Below, piece by piece: positions 48,099 to 56,469 of a stretch of 64,000 nucleotides of DNA (the first letter of the stretch is position 1; each line of letters opens with the position of its first letter). Below the pieces are notes generated by a model. The model was not told where the DNA came from. It saw nothing but the letters and a program-made list of their open reading frames with translations, and did no database searches. Both the position numbers and the translations under genes were made by a program. Source of the DNA: Candidatus Defluviilinea gracilis (lineage in GTDB: Bacteria > Chloroflexota > Anaerolineae > Anaerolineales > Villigracilaceae); NCBI GenBank assembly GCA_016716235.1, contig JADJWS010000001.1, positions 1,178,001 to 1,242,000 of the forward strand, read 5' to 3'.

Positions 48099-49064
48099 TC
48101 AAGACATGCTAAAGATCACATAACCAAATATCGCCAGAATACACACGAAGGCAAACGCCAGCGCTCCAAGTAGGACGACCTGTTTCATCGTCATACCCAG
48201 GATTCGGCGCGAACTCCGTTTCGTTCCCGATATGGAATTTGCTCCACCGCGCGTCTGCTGTATTGCTTTCACAGCCGCCGCATCCTCTGCCAGGGCAAAG
48301 TCGAAATCGGCGGGGTTGATGGGTTTCTCTTCACCCGCCGCGCTGAAGATGGCGCGCGCGCGCGAAATATTTTCCTGCGGTGGCGGTGGCGCAACCGGCG
48401 CCGCCACCGCAGGTTGTTGGCGAGGCGCAACCATCGGCGCGGGCTGGGGAGGATTCGTCTTCTGCTTGGGAGGGCGCGGGTTGGTGATGCGCTCCACCAT
48501 GTCGAGCGCCAAATCGGATCTCAATACGGGCATGGTGTTGGAAAGCCCCGTCACGAACGGTTTGATCCCATCCACCATCAAAACACGAACGGCGGGCTTA
48601 TCCGTTTCCACGTGCAAGCCTGGGTCTGCCGCGATCAACACCGATTCAATCGGCTCCGGCACCCTCGTCCCCTGTCGCTCAATGAATGCGGTCAACGCCC
48701 GCGCCATCCGCGCCGTGGACTGGACCAGGTTCACCGGCGCGGGCTTGAAGCGGTTTCCCGATTCCACACTCCATGACTCGCCTTTCGCCTCATACCTGCC
48801 CTTTACATAAGCAATGTTGATGGCGAACATCCCCGCCGGCCCGATCAAGATGAGCGGAATCATAATGGCGCTTTGCCCGAGGATCTGGTTACGGATCAGG
48901 GTGTATCCCTTTTCGAGGTTTCGATCGAAGTACGTGATGATCGCTTTCTGAGCCAGCAATTCAGTGGGCCAGTTAAAGCCAAACTTCAACATGCCCTGAA
49001 TTCGCTGGCTGAACCCAAGGTTGCCTTTCTCGTCGATCAGAGGGGTTTGGTCGATGATCTTCAT
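48099..49064 (-). CDS. NERD-like domain protein with C-terminal membrane anchor
   Basis: A 321-residue protein. The N-terminal half ('ITYFDRNLEKGYTLIRNQILGQSAIMIPLILIGPAGMFAINIAYVKGRYEAKG') has the shape of a NERD (nuclease-related) domain, but the E-x-K of the nuclease core is replaced (INIAYVKG), so it is likely inactive. A Pro-rich linker (PRPPKQKTNPPQP...) leads to a single membrane helix at the C-terminus. Six bases after the preceding gene, so part of the same operon. Role unknown. Confidence 0.65.
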   Translation of the reverse strand: MKIIDQTPLIDEKGNLGFSQRIQGMLKFGFNWPTELLAQKAIITYFDRNLEKGYTLIRNQILGQSAIMIPLILIGPAGMFAINIAYVKGRYEAKGESWSVESGNRFKPAPVNLVQSTARMARALTAFIERQGTRVPEPIESVLIAADPGLHVETDKPAVRVLMVDGIKPFVTGLSNTMPVLRSDLALDMVERITNPRPPKQKTNPPQPAPMVAPRQQPAVAAPVAPPPPQENISRARAIFSAAGEEKPINPADFDFALAEDAAAVKAIQQTRGGANSISGTKRSSRRILGMTMKQVVLLGALAFAFVCILAIFGYVIFSMS

Positions 49065-49070
49065 GGGAGT

Positions 49071-49373
49071 CTAAAAGACCGGCGCCTGTTCCAGTAGATC
49101 GCGCTCGGCCGAATCCAGCGTGGCGATAAATTCCTTCCCATCCCGGCTGACGACCCGCAGTGATTTACCGGCTTCGAACGTGCTCGCCAGCAATTCCTTG
49201 CGCGTACCGACCACCAGCAGTTTCCCTTTTTTGATTCGCTCCAGCAGGTCTTTACGGTCGATCAACACCCGGTCCGAATACGATGACCCGCGCCGTTCAT
49301 AAGCCCGCACGGCTACAATTTGCCCGTTCTTGTAACGGACTGCTTCAACCACGCCATCTTGTTTCTTTGCCAT
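49071..49373 (-). CDS. Conserved protein of unknown function
   Basis: A 100-residue beta-rich protein: 'VVEAVRYKNGQIVAVRAYERRGSSYSDRVLIDRKDLLERIKKGKLLVVGTRKELLASTFEAGKSL'. No family recognised. First gene of the operon with the NERD-like, glycosyltransferase and rnhB genes. Confidence 0.7.
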   Translation of the reverse strand: MAKKQDGVVEAVRYKNGQIVAVRAYERRGSSYSDRVLIDRKDLLERIKKGKLLVVGTRKELLASTFEAGKSLRVVSRDGKEFIATLDSAERDLLEQAPVF

Positions 49374-49415
49374 AGAATATCAACTCCGCGCGTATTGTAG
49401 CATTAAACAATCGAA

Positions 49416-49454
49416 CAAAAAAAGTTCCGTCGGCAGATCAACTGCCCACGGAAC
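49416..49454 (-). terminator. Terminator after the tRNA-Pro/GIY-YIG locus
   Basis: Stem GTTCCGT / ACGGAAC with an inner GGCAGATCAACTGCC, then seven T on the minus strand. Its centre is a variant of the GCAGTTCAACTGC palindrome core. Confidence 0.8.
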
Positions 49455-49457
49455 GTG

Positions 49458-49518
49458 TCGGGGCGCCGGGATTCGAACCCGGTGCCTTGGCTCCATTGCG
49501 CCACGCGCTAGCCGGACT
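49458..49518 (-). pseudogene. 3' fragment of a tRNA gene
   Basis: On the minus strand: D-arm AGTCCGGCTAGCGCG, a degenerate anticodon arm, an intact T arm CCGGGTTCGAATCCCGG and acceptor 3' strand CGCCCCG plus A. The matching 5' acceptor strand is absent; the DNA that would hold it is the end of the GIY-YIG gene. It would pair perfectly with the tRNA-Pro 5' strand CGGGGCG. Not a working tRNA by itself. Confidence 0.75.
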
Positions 49519-49753
49519 TTTGAAGGTCGGATAGATAACGTTCAATTCCTCGCGCTTTAACCTTTTTCTCTTGCGCCATGGCTTCTGAACGCGTCTCGAA
49601 ATCTTCTCTATGGACAAGTTGCCATGGAACGCCTGCGCGTGTTGACTTTGATTTTCCCACATTATGCTCTTGCAGGCGCCTTTCAAGAGATTCCGTTGAA
49701 CCAACATAATATCTTTGTCGGCTTTGGCTGTGGATGATATAAATATAAAACAA
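49508..49753 (-). CDS. GIY-YIG nuclease family protein placed between tRNA-Pro and a tRNA fragment
   Basis: An 81-residue protein if started at TTG 49753: LFYIYIIHSQSRQRYYVGSTESLERRLQEHN holds the GIY-YIG core (YIYI...YYVGST) and Arg of LERRLQEH; GVPWQLVHREDFETRSEAMAQEKKVK is standard. This is the full length of the short family. The start is one base from the tRNA-Pro 3' end, with no ribosome site outside the tRNA. The stop TAG lies in the D arm of the tRNA fragment. Its insertion has therefore replaced the 5' end of a tRNA gene. Confidence 0.85.
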   Translation of the reverse strand: MFYIYIIHSQSRQRYYVGSTESLERRLQEHNVGKSKSTRAGVPWQLVHREDFETRSEAMAQEKKVKARGIERYLSDLQKSG

Positions 49754-49754
49754 G

Positions 49755-49829
49755 TCGGGGCGATAGGATTCGAACCTACGGCCTCTTGCTCCCAAAGCAA
49801 GCGCGCTAACCGGACTGCGCCACGCCCCG
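49755..49829 (-). tRNA. tRNA-Pro (anticodon TGG)
   Basis: A 75-base gene on the minus strand: acceptor CGGGGCG / CGCCCCG with discriminator A, D arm CAGTCCGGTTAGCGCG, anticodon stem CTTGC / GCAAG around TTTGGGA, T arm GTAGGTTCGAATCCTAT. CCA is not encoded. Confidence 0.95.
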
Positions 49830-49983
49830 AAACGAAATGGTGGGGGATGCGCACTCCGGCCTTGGCGCACATGCGCCACGCGCTAACCGGACTGCGCCAC
49901 GCCCCGAAACGAAATGGTGGGGGATGCGCACTCCGGCCTTGGCGCACATGCGCCACGCGCTAACCGGACTGCGCCACGCCTCG
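49830..49983 (-). repeat. Two 77-bp tandem units carrying tRNA-Pro 5' halves
   Basis: The 5' end CGGGGCG... recurs at 49829, 49906 and 49983 (the last changed to CGAGGC), each 77 bases apart. Each unit has the first 28-34 bases of tRNA-Pro, then 'gtggcgcatgtgcgccaagg...' that is not tRNA-Pro but resembles the broken anticodon arm of the fragment at 49458. The units have no T arm or acceptor 3' strand. Confidence 0.85.
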
Positions 49984-50008
49984 AACTGTATCAAGTGCGA
50001 CGAGTATA

Positions 50009-50905
50009 ATGCGTCGGATGAACAGCCGTCAAGCAATAAAACGGATAGCGATTCCTCTCGCGTTTCTTTTCTTCCTTTCTGCCTGCTCCACTGCCCAAGC
50101 GCTACCAACTCCCACAATTGTTCCAGCGACGGCAACTTCAACCCTCACGCCGCTCCCTACTTTTGCCCCTTCCACAGCCACTCCCACGTCCACGCCCATT
50201 GCCTGCCTCGCCAAACCCGGAAGGTTGGAAGATTCAATTCTCAAATCCTCCAATCCTCCGCAAGAGTTCATCGTTTACCTGCCCCCGTGCTACGATGAAC
50301 GCGCCGACAAACGCTACCCCGTCCTCTACCTTCTGCACGGACAAACCTACACCGCCGATCAATGGATCCGCCTCGGCGCGGCAGGCGTTCTCGACCGCCT
50401 CATCATGAGCGGCGAGGCGATGCCCTTCATCATCGTGTTCCCAGACGACCATTACTGGTACACCCCCGCAGGGACAACCTTTGGCGCGCGCCTCACCGAC
50501 GAGTTGATCCCCTTCATCGACGAAACCTACCGCGTCATCCCCGATCCTCGCTACCGCGCCATTGGCGGCATGTCGCGCGGCGCAGGTTGGGCGTTGAATC
50601 TTGGATTAACCCACCCCGAACTGTTCAGTATTATCGGCTTGCACTCCCTCGCCGTCTTTCAACGCGACGCATCCAAAGTGGCGGGGTGGATCCAGTCCGC
50701 GCCCCTCGCCTCGCGCCCCACCATCTTCATGGACATTGGCGACAACGATCAGGAACTTGCCTCCGCCACCCAGGTCGAAGCCATCTTCGCCCAATTCGAT
50801 GTTCCGCATGAATGGCACATCTACACCGGCGAGCATACCGAAGAATACTGGTCGGCGCACGTGGAGGAATATATCCGCTGGTATGCAAGCCAATGGAACA
50901 ACTAA
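50009..50905 (+). CDS. Secreted alpha/beta-hydrolase (esterase-type lipoprotein)
   Basis: A 298-residue protein: lipobox LSAC near residue 25, Thr/Pro linker, then an esterase-D/antigen-85-like domain (PPQEFIVYLPPCYDERADKRYPVLYLLHGQTYTADQW). The nucleophile Ser is in GGMSRGAGWAL (GxSxG), the Asp likely in DIGDNDQEL and the His in YTGEHTEEYWSAH. It would hydrolyse esters outside the cell. ATG 50009 overlaps a TATAAT (50005-50010); if that is the real -10 box, the start is ATG 50018. Confidence 0.88.
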   Translation: MRRMNSRQAIKRIAIPLAFLFFLSACSTAQALPTPTIVPATATSTLTPLPTFAPSTATPTSTPIACLAKPGRLEDSILKSSNPPQEFIVYLPPCYDERADKRYPVLYLLHGQTYTADQWIRLGAAGVLDRLIMSGEAMPFIIVFPDDHYWYTPAGTTFGARLTDELIPFIDETYRVIPDPRYRAIGGMSRGAGWALNLGLTHPELFSIIGLHSLAVFQRDASKVAGWIQSAPLASRPTIFMDIGDNDQELASATQVEAIFAQFDVPHEWHIYTGEHTEEYWSAHVEEYIRWYASQWNN

Positions 50906-50948
50906 TGAACATTCATCACGTTTATAATCCTTTCATTCAGGAGACTTT

Positions 50949-51926
50949 ATGAACATCCTCGTCACCGGCGGAGCGGGCTACATCGGCTCGGTCACCGCAG
51001 AAGCATTGATCAAAGGGGGGCATTCTGTCAGCGTCTACGACTCGCTCGTCACCGGTCATCGCGCCGCAGCGCCGGAGGGAGCAAACTTCATTGAAGCCGA
51101 TCTGGCGGATAGCCATACACTGATAGAAACTTTCACGAAAAAAAAATTCGACGCGGTGATGCACTTTGCGGCGTTTATCGAAGCGGGCGAAAGCATGAAA
51201 GACCCCGGTCGCTTTTATCAAAACAACTTCACGAACGCGCTCACGCTGATAGAAACAGCCGTACGGGCGGGAGTGAAGCGGTTTGTGTTATCGTCTACGG
51301 CGGCGGTGTTCAAATCCAGTGAAGAGCCGCTCAACGAAGACTCTCCGCTCGGTCCAACGAACGTGTATGGGCATACCAAACTCATGGTCGAACAGGCGCT
51401 CGATTGGTATCGTGAAATTCACGGCTTGCATTTTGCCGCGCTTCGCTACTTCAACGCCTGCGGCGCGTTGCCCAATCGAGGCGAGGCGCACCAGCCCGAG
51501 TCGCACCTCATCCCACTGGTGTTGCGCGTGGCGCTCGGGCAAAGCGATGCGATCAAAATTTTCGGCGCCGATTATCCAACGCCCGACGGCACGTGCATCC
51601 GCGACTATGTTCACATCGCCGACCTCGCCGACGCGCACATCCTCGCCTTAAGCGGACTCTCCGAACGCGACCGCCTGATCTACAACCTCGGAAGCGGACA
51701 TGGCTACTCGGTGCGCGAAGTGATCGACACCGCGCGTCAAGTCACGGGACAGTTGATTCAGTCCATCGAGCATCCCCGCCGCCCCGGCGACTCTGCGCGG
51801 CTGGTCGCCTCATCCGAAAAAATAAAACGCGAACTCGGTTGGAAGCCTCAGCACGATGACTTGCGCGAGATCATCTCCAGCGCGTGGGAGTGGCACAAGT
51901 CGCACCCGCATGGATATGAGGGATAG
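50949..51926 (+). CDS. galE: UDP-glucose 4-epimerase
   Basis: A 325-residue short-chain dehydrogenase. NAD site GGAGYIGS, Ser of SSTAAVF and YGHTK (YxxxK) form the catalytic set; ALRYFNACGA and GTCIRDYVHIADLADAH are GalE signatures. It converts UDP-glucose and UDP-galactose. A good GGAG site precedes the start. It may supply sugars for surface glycans. Confidence 0.96.
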   Translation: MNILVTGGAGYIGSVTAEALIKGGHSVSVYDSLVTGHRAAAPEGANFIEADLADSHTLIETFTKKKFDAVMHFAAFIEAGESMKDPGRFYQNNFTNALTLIETAVRAGVKRFVLSSTAAVFKSSEEPLNEDSPLGPTNVYGHTKLMVEQALDWYREIHGLHFAALRYFNACGALPNRGEAHQPESHLIPLVLRVALGQSDAIKIFGADYPTPDGTCIRDYVHIADLADAHILALSGLSERDRLIYNLGSGHGYSVREVIDTARQVTGQLIQSIEHPRRPGDSARLVASSEKIKRELGWKPQHDDLREIISSAWEWHKSHPHGYEG

Positions 51927-52034
51927 CCACCTCGGCGGTTGAGTTAGAAGGTTGTATGAAAAGCAGGGAGGTACTTTACAAATCAGACCCCTTTGGTTAT
52001 AATTGTGAAAATTATCACAATTAAGGAGTGTGAT

Positions 52035-53285
52035 ATGGACACCCATACAATCCCCCACGTGGTCATTCTCGGCGCAGGCTTCGGCGGGTTGACCGCCGCC
52101 AAGAAGTTGAGGAACGCGCCTGTGCGCATCACTCTGATTGACAGAAATAACTACCACTTGTTTCAGCCGTTGCTATATCAGGTGGCGATTGCCGCGCTGG
52201 TGCCGTCGCAGGTCGCCTTCCCCGTGCGGACGATCTTCCGCGACCAGAAAAATCTGACGTTCCAGATGGGCGAAGTGAACGAGATCAACCTCGATGAAAA
52301 GTTCGTCAAACTGGACGGTTCGGTCATCGCGTACGATCATCTCATCGTCGCCGCGGGCGGACGGATGAATTTCTTCGGCATTGAATCGGTGGAACAGAAC
52401 GCGCTCTACATCAAGAACATTGAAAGCGCGATCCGCACGCGGAATCATTTACTGTCCATGTTCGAGCGCGCCAGCCATGAAGCGGACGCCGACAAACGCC
52501 GCGCCATGCTCACGTTCGCCATCATCGGCGGCGGACCGACGGGCGTGGAAGTGGCGGGCGCGTTGGCGGAGTTGATCTCGCATGTGATGAGGAAGGAATA
52601 TCCCGAACTCGATGTGCGCGAGGCGCGTGTGTTGTTGCTCGAAGCGGGCGGCGCGTTGATTGCAAGTTATCCCGATCAGTTGCGAAGGGCAACGCTTCGT
52701 TTGTTGCAAAAGAAAAATGTGGAAGTGATTTTCAATGCGCGGTTGACCGATTTCAACGGTCAAAGAATTTCGCTTGCCGATGGAACAGGTATTGAAGCAA
52801 ACACGCTGATCTGGACGGCGGGCGTGCAGACGGCTGAAGTAGTCGAGTCGCTTGAGGCGGCGCGGGCAGGTTCAGGTCGGGTGAGAACCGAGGCGACCTT
52901 GCAATTGCCGAATCATCCCGAAGTTTACGTCATCGGCGACGCGGCGTATCTCGAAGATGAAAATCATCAGCCCCTGCCGATGCTTTCGACGGTGGCGATC
53001 CAGCAGGGGAATGTTGCGGCGGATAATATTCGGCGCGCGATCAAGGGGCAGAGTCAGCGCGCGTTTCGTTACAAGGACCCGGGCTTGCTCGCCACCATCG
53101 GGCGGAACGCGGCGGTCGCGCGGATTTGGGGGCTCTCGTTCAGCGGATTCATTGCATGGGTGATCTGGGTGGGCTTGCACATTTATCGCATCATCGGTTT
53201 TCGCAACCGACTCGTGGTGATGATCAACTGGGCGTGGGATTATTTCTTTTACGATAATCAGGTGAGGTTGATCACGAGGTATTGA
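52035..53285 (+). CDS. ndh: Type II NADH:quinone oxidoreductase
   Basis: A 416-residue flavoprotein from ATG 52035 behind AAGGAG. FAD site ILGAGFGGLTAAKKL, NYHLFQPLLYQVA, the NADH site IIGGGPTGVEVAGALAEL, TLIWTAGVQ and VYVIGDAAYLED are all NDH-2 blocks. The C-terminal 60 residues are amphipathic and would hold the enzyme on the membrane. It passes electrons from NADH to quinone without pumping protons. Confidence 0.95.
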   Translation: MDTHTIPHVVILGAGFGGLTAAKKLRNAPVRITLIDRNNYHLFQPLLYQVAIAALVPSQVAFPVRTIFRDQKNLTFQMGEVNEINLDEKFVKLDGSVIAYDHLIVAAGGRMNFFGIESVEQNALYIKNIESAIRTRNHLLSMFERASHEADADKRRAMLTFAIIGGGPTGVEVAGALAELISHVMRKEYPELDVREARVLLLEAGGALIASYPDQLRRATLRLLQKKNVEVIFNARLTDFNGQRISLADGTGIEANTLIWTAGVQTAEVVESLEAARAGSGRVRTEATLQLPNHPEVYVIGDAAYLEDENHQPLPMLSTVAIQQGNVAADNIRRAIKGQSQRAFRYKDPGLLATIGRNAAVARIWGLSFSGFIAWVIWVGLHIYRIIGFRNRLVVMINWAWDYFFYDNQVRLITRY

Positions 53286-53295
53286 TGATGGTTCC

Positions 53296-53326
53296 GTTAC
53301 TGCGGCAGTTCAACTGCCGCAGTAAC
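53296..53326. repeat. Palindrome with GCAGTTCAACTGC core between convergent genes
   Basis: Arms GTTACTGCGGCAGTT / AACTGCCGCAGTAAC around one base. It may act as a bidirectional terminator, though without a T run. Confidence 0.75.
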
Positions 53327-53349
53327 TAAGCGTGATTGGCAACGTGAGA

Positions 53350-54066
53350 TCACGAAGGAAATATCTCCGGGAAGCGAATGGCGGCAAGCATTAGGCACAT
53401 GGCAAACCCGTTGTTGAGGAAATGCAGGATGATGCTGGGCCACAATGAATTGGAGCGGTGATACACGTATCCCAACACCGCGCCCAGCACGAACGTCGGG
53501 ATGAACGAAACGGGATCGAGATGCGAAGCGGCAAAAATTCCAGAGCTCAGCAGGAGCGCCGCAATCCAGCCGTAGCGTTGTCGAAATCCTTGAAATAAAA
53601 ATCCCCTAAAGAAAATTTCCTCCACAAGCGGGGCAATGATCACGCCGGTGAGAAACAGCCAGAGAGGCGAATCGAGTTCGGAAAACATCTTCATCACCGC
53701 CTCGCCTTGCGTATCCACGCCAAGAAGCGTCAGCAGAACGTTATGCGCGATGACGATGCCGTAGGCGACGATCAATAATCCGCACCCCAAGCCCATCGTA
53801 AGCGAATCGAATTTGACGAAGCCGAGAAGCCCGGGGCGGATGCGCTTCCACGCAAAAATGACCAGCACCGGCACGAGATAGATCATTTCGGCAAACATGA
53901 CTCCCGCGCCGCGCGCAAACTGCTTCGCTTCCTCTTGAAACAGGAACCCGACCACGAGTATGCCGACGCTGATCAGTATCAACAATACGACGCCGAGCCA
54001 CGTATCGAGGATCGACCATGGGACTTCCCGCGCTTCTTGCCTGACCTCAACCTGATTCTCTTCCAT
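53350..54066 (-). CDS. CPBP family intramembrane glutamic protease
   Basis: A 238-residue membrane protein with about seven to eight helices. VEEIFFRGFLFQGFRQRYG is the EExxxR motif, FAASHLDPVSFIPTFVLG the FxxxH-type motif, and IILHFLNNGF the final H. These CAAX-like proteases cut within membranes; the target is unknown. The start shares one base with the stop of the DUF6504 gene (TGATG). Confidence 0.92.
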   Translation of the reverse strand: MEENQVEVRQEAREVPWSILDTWLGVVLLILISVGILVVGFLFQEEAKQFARGAGVMFAEMIYLVPVLVIFAWKRIRPGLLGFVKFDSLTMGLGCGLLIVAYGIVIAHNVLLTLLGVDTQGEAVMKMFSELDSPLWLFLTGVIIAPLVEEIFFRGFLFQGFRQRYGWIAALLLSSGIFAASHLDPVSFIPTFVLGAVLGYVYHRSNSLWPSIILHFLNNGFAMCLMLAAIRFPEIFPS

Positions 54067-54482
54067 CAGCCTTCTCCTACCTCTCTATAAACAACCCATT
54101 GACCTTTGCGGTCATCTACGTTTTTCATCGCGCGGTCATAGTAAATATCGAAGATTTGTTCTTGAGTTCGTTCATCCAGCAGTTGAACTGCTGGATGAAC
54201 GCGGTTTGCGGGATGAACGGAAACACGTACGCGAAAATAAAACCTGCCCACATTCAACGACCCGCGATTGGATGCCACAGCCGCGTGCTCAGGCTGCATA
54301 TTGCGCGCCATCTTTCCGCGCCGCTTGAAATCTGTCCATGCCGAGAGCATTTCGATCACGCGATACGTTTTGCCTTCCCAGACAAATCCATTTGGGCAGG
54401 TGGGACTCTTCTCGAGCGCGGGAGGGGAATCGAAGATGACTTCAATCGGATGATCTAAAAAATGAAGCGGGGTGAATTCCAT
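54066..54482 (-). CDS. DUF6504 family protein with an in-frame palindromic insertion
   Basis: A 138-residue protein from ATG 54482. 'DHPIEVIF', 'PNGFVWEGKTYRVIEMLSAWTDFKRRG' and 'RFYFRVRV...IFDIYYDRAMKN...GQWVVYREV' are the DUF6504 blocks. Between RVRVSVHPANR and QEQIFDIYYD it has an extra segment of about ten residues (VHPAVQLLDERT) encoded by a 31-bp palindrome at 54170-54200. The domain is usually shorter at that point. Role of the family unknown. Translated with the CPBP gene. Confidence 0.85.
   Translation of the reverse strand: MEFTPLHFLDHPIEVIFDSPPALEKSPTCPNGFVWEGKTYRVIEMLSAWTDFKRRGKMARNMQPEHAAVASNRGSLNVGRFYFRVRVSVHPANRVHPAVQLLDERTQEQIFDIYYDRAMKNVDDRKGQWVVYREVGEG
54170..54200. repeat. 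Palindromic element inserted in a coding gene
   Basis: GTTCATCCAGCAGTT / AACTGCTGGATGAAC around one base; the core is the complement of GCAGTTCAACTGC. It lies inside the DUF6504 gene and keeps the reading frame. Confidence 0.85.
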
Positions 54483-54587
54483 ATCTTGATTATCGCACAA
54501 GTCTTGATACTTTCTTGACCTTCGCGCTTGTTTCCTTAACCCCAATTTGACGCGCAACTGAATACACTGCATCCAATGGAGGCACGC

Positions 54588-54683
54588 ATGAATGACATTC
54601 TCTTTGTTGGATTGACCCTTTTGTTTTTCGCGCTCACTTTTGGCTTGCTCGCCATTTGTGACCGCCTGATGGAGAACAAATGA
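54588..54683 (+). CDS. 31-residue membrane peptide at the start of the kdp operon
   Basis: MNDILFVGLTLLFFALTFGLLAICDRLMENK: one membrane helix then a short charged tail. It follows an AATGGAGG site. Its stop overlaps the kdpF start (ATGA). Similar small proteins occur before kdpF in other bacteria. It may assist the Kdp complex (inference). Confidence 0.7.
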   Translation: MNDILFVGLTLLFFALTFGLLAICDRLMENK

Positions 54684-54772
54684 ACGCCTTGTATGTGATC
54701 GCAGGCGTACTTACTTTAATTTTGTTTGGCTATCTCGTTTTAGCCTTGTTGAAACCAGAATGGTTTGGATAA
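54680..54772 (+). CDS. kdpF: K+-transporting ATPase subunit KdpF
   Basis: MNALYVIAGVLTLILFGYLVLALLKPEWFG, a 30-residue single helix ending in the LLxPExF motif of KdpF, which stabilises the Kdp complex. It overlaps the previous ORF by four bases and kdpA starts one base after its stop. Confidence 0.93.
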   Translation: MNALYVIAGVLTLILFGYLVLALLKPEWFG

Positions 54773-54773
54773 C

Positions 54774-56465
54774 ATGAACATCTACGATTGGCTTCAAATT
54801 CTTTTCTACCTGACCGTTTTGTTCGCTTTGGTCAAACCGCTGGGCGGATATATGGCGCGCGTCTACCAAAACGAGCGCGTCGTTCTCGACCCGATACTTG
54901 ATCCCGTTGAACGATTCATTTACCGCGCTTCAGGTGTGGACTCAAAAACGGAGATGAATTGGAAAACATACGCCGTTGCGATGTTGCTGTTCAATGCAAT
55001 TGGCTTGCTGGCTGTCTATTTTCTGCAAAGAGTTCAGTTTTTGTTGCCATTGAATCCGCAGGGATTCGGCGCGGTCACGCCTGATTCTTCATGGAACACA
55101 GCCACCAGCTTTGTCACCAATACCAATTGGCAGGGCTACGGCGGCGAAACAACGATGAGTTACCTGACCCAAATGCTGGCAATGACCGTGCAAAACTTCG
55201 TCTCTGCCGCGACGGGCATGGCGGTCTTGGTCGCGTTGATTCGCGGAATCGTCCGACACACCACGAAAGAGATTGGCAACTTCTGGGTGGATTTAACCAG
55301 AAGCGCTTTGTATATCCTTGTGCCGCTTGCGCTGGCGCTATCGCTGGCTTTAGTTTCGCAAGGCGTTGTGCAAACTTTCAACGAATCACAAACCGCCGTG
55401 TCGCTTCAATCGGGCGAGCAGACCATTGCGGTCGGTCCCGCCGCTTCGCAGATCGCAATCAAACAACTCGGCACAAACGGCGGCGGATTCTTCAACACCA
55501 ACTCCGCGCATCCGCTTGAGAACGCGACGCCGTTTTCAAATTTTCTGGAGATGCTCGCCCTCGTATTAATTCCCGCCGCGCTTTGCTACACCTACGGGAA
55601 GATGATCGGCGACACGCGCCAGGGGTGGTCGCTACTGATCGCCATGACGATTGTGTTCGTCTCTTTACTGGGCGTGACGGTTTGGTCGGAGAAAACAGCC
55701 AACCCTGCGATAGAGGCGTTGGGAGTCGCAGGCGGGAATATGGAAGGTAAGGAAGTCCGCTTTGGGATCGTGAACTCCGCATTGTGGGCAACTGCTACAA
55801 CGTCCGTGTCGAACGGCGCGGTCAACTCGATGCTCGATTCATATATGCCGCTGGGCGGACTCGTGCCCATGTGGCTGATGCAACTCGGCGAGATCATTTT
55901 CGGCGGAGTCGGCTCTGGGCTGTATGGCATGTTGGCGTTCGTCATCATTGCCGTTTTTGTGGCGGGGTTGATGGTGGGGCGCACGCCTGAATATCTCGGC
56001 AAAAAGATCGAAGCCTACGAAATGAAAATGGCGTCGCTCGTGATTCTTGTGCCTGTGATCGTGACGTTGGTTGGGACAGCCATCGCGTTGATGAGCGAAG
56101 CGGGCAGAGCCACGATCTTCAACCCGTCGGCGCATGGGTTCAGCGAAGTGTTGTATGCCTTTTCGTCCACGGCGGCGAACAACGGTTCGGCGTTTGCGGG
56201 GCTGGGAGCGAACAATCCGTTTTACAACACCGCGTTGGGACTCGCCATGTTGATCGTTCGGTTTTGGCTGGCGGTTCCGATATTGGCGGTGGCAGGCTCG
56301 CTGGCGAATAAAAAGAAGACGCCCGTCAGCAACGGCACTTTGCCGACGCATACGCCTTTGTTCATCGGCTGGTTGATCGGCGTCATCGTCATCGTCGGCG
56401 CGTTGAGTTATTTGCCCGCGCTGGCGTTGGGTCCGATTGTGGAACATTTGATGATATTTAAATAA
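54774..56465 (+). CDS. kdpA: K+-transporting ATPase subunit KdpA
   Basis: A 563-residue channel-like subunit. The selectivity-filter segments are visible: TNTNWQGYGGETTMSYLTQM, LGTNGGGFFNTNSAHPLENATPF and SSTAANNGSAFAGLGANN. It binds and passes K+, using ATP turnover in KdpB. ATG 54774 is one base after the kdpF stop; an earlier in-frame codon is rejected. Confidence 0.97.
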   Translation: MNIYDWLQILFYLTVLFALVKPLGGYMARVYQNERVVLDPILDPVERFIYRASGVDSKTEMNWKTYAVAMLLFNAIGLLAVYFLQRVQFLLPLNPQGFGAVTPDSSWNTATSFVTNTNWQGYGGETTMSYLTQMLAMTVQNFVSAATGMAVLVALIRGIVRHTTKEIGNFWVDLTRSALYILVPLALALSLALVSQGVVQTFNESQTAVSLQSGEQTIAVGPAASQIAIKQLGTNGGGFFNTNSAHPLENATPFSNFLEMLALVLIPAALCYTYGKMIGDTRQGWSLLIAMTIVFVSLLGVTVWSEKTANPAIEALGVAGGNMEGKEVRFGIVNSALWATATTSVSNGAVNSMLDSYMPLGGLVPMWLMQLGEIIFGGVGSGLYGMLAFVIIAVFVAGLMVGRTPEYLGKKIEAYEMKMASLVILVPVIVTLVGTAIALMSEAGRATIFNPSAHGFSEVLYAFSSTAANNGSAFAGLGANNPFYNTALGLAMLIVRFWLAVPILAVAGSLANKKKTPVSNGTLPTHTPLFIGWLIGVIVIVGALSYLPALALGPIVEHLMIFK

Positions 56466-56469
56466 GACC

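Noticed and set aside
49438..50141. Several frames (up to 172 residues) over the tRNA-Pro repeats
   Set aside because: They read through tRNA sequence and repeat with it; only the GIY-YIG frame 49508-49753 has a real protein family.
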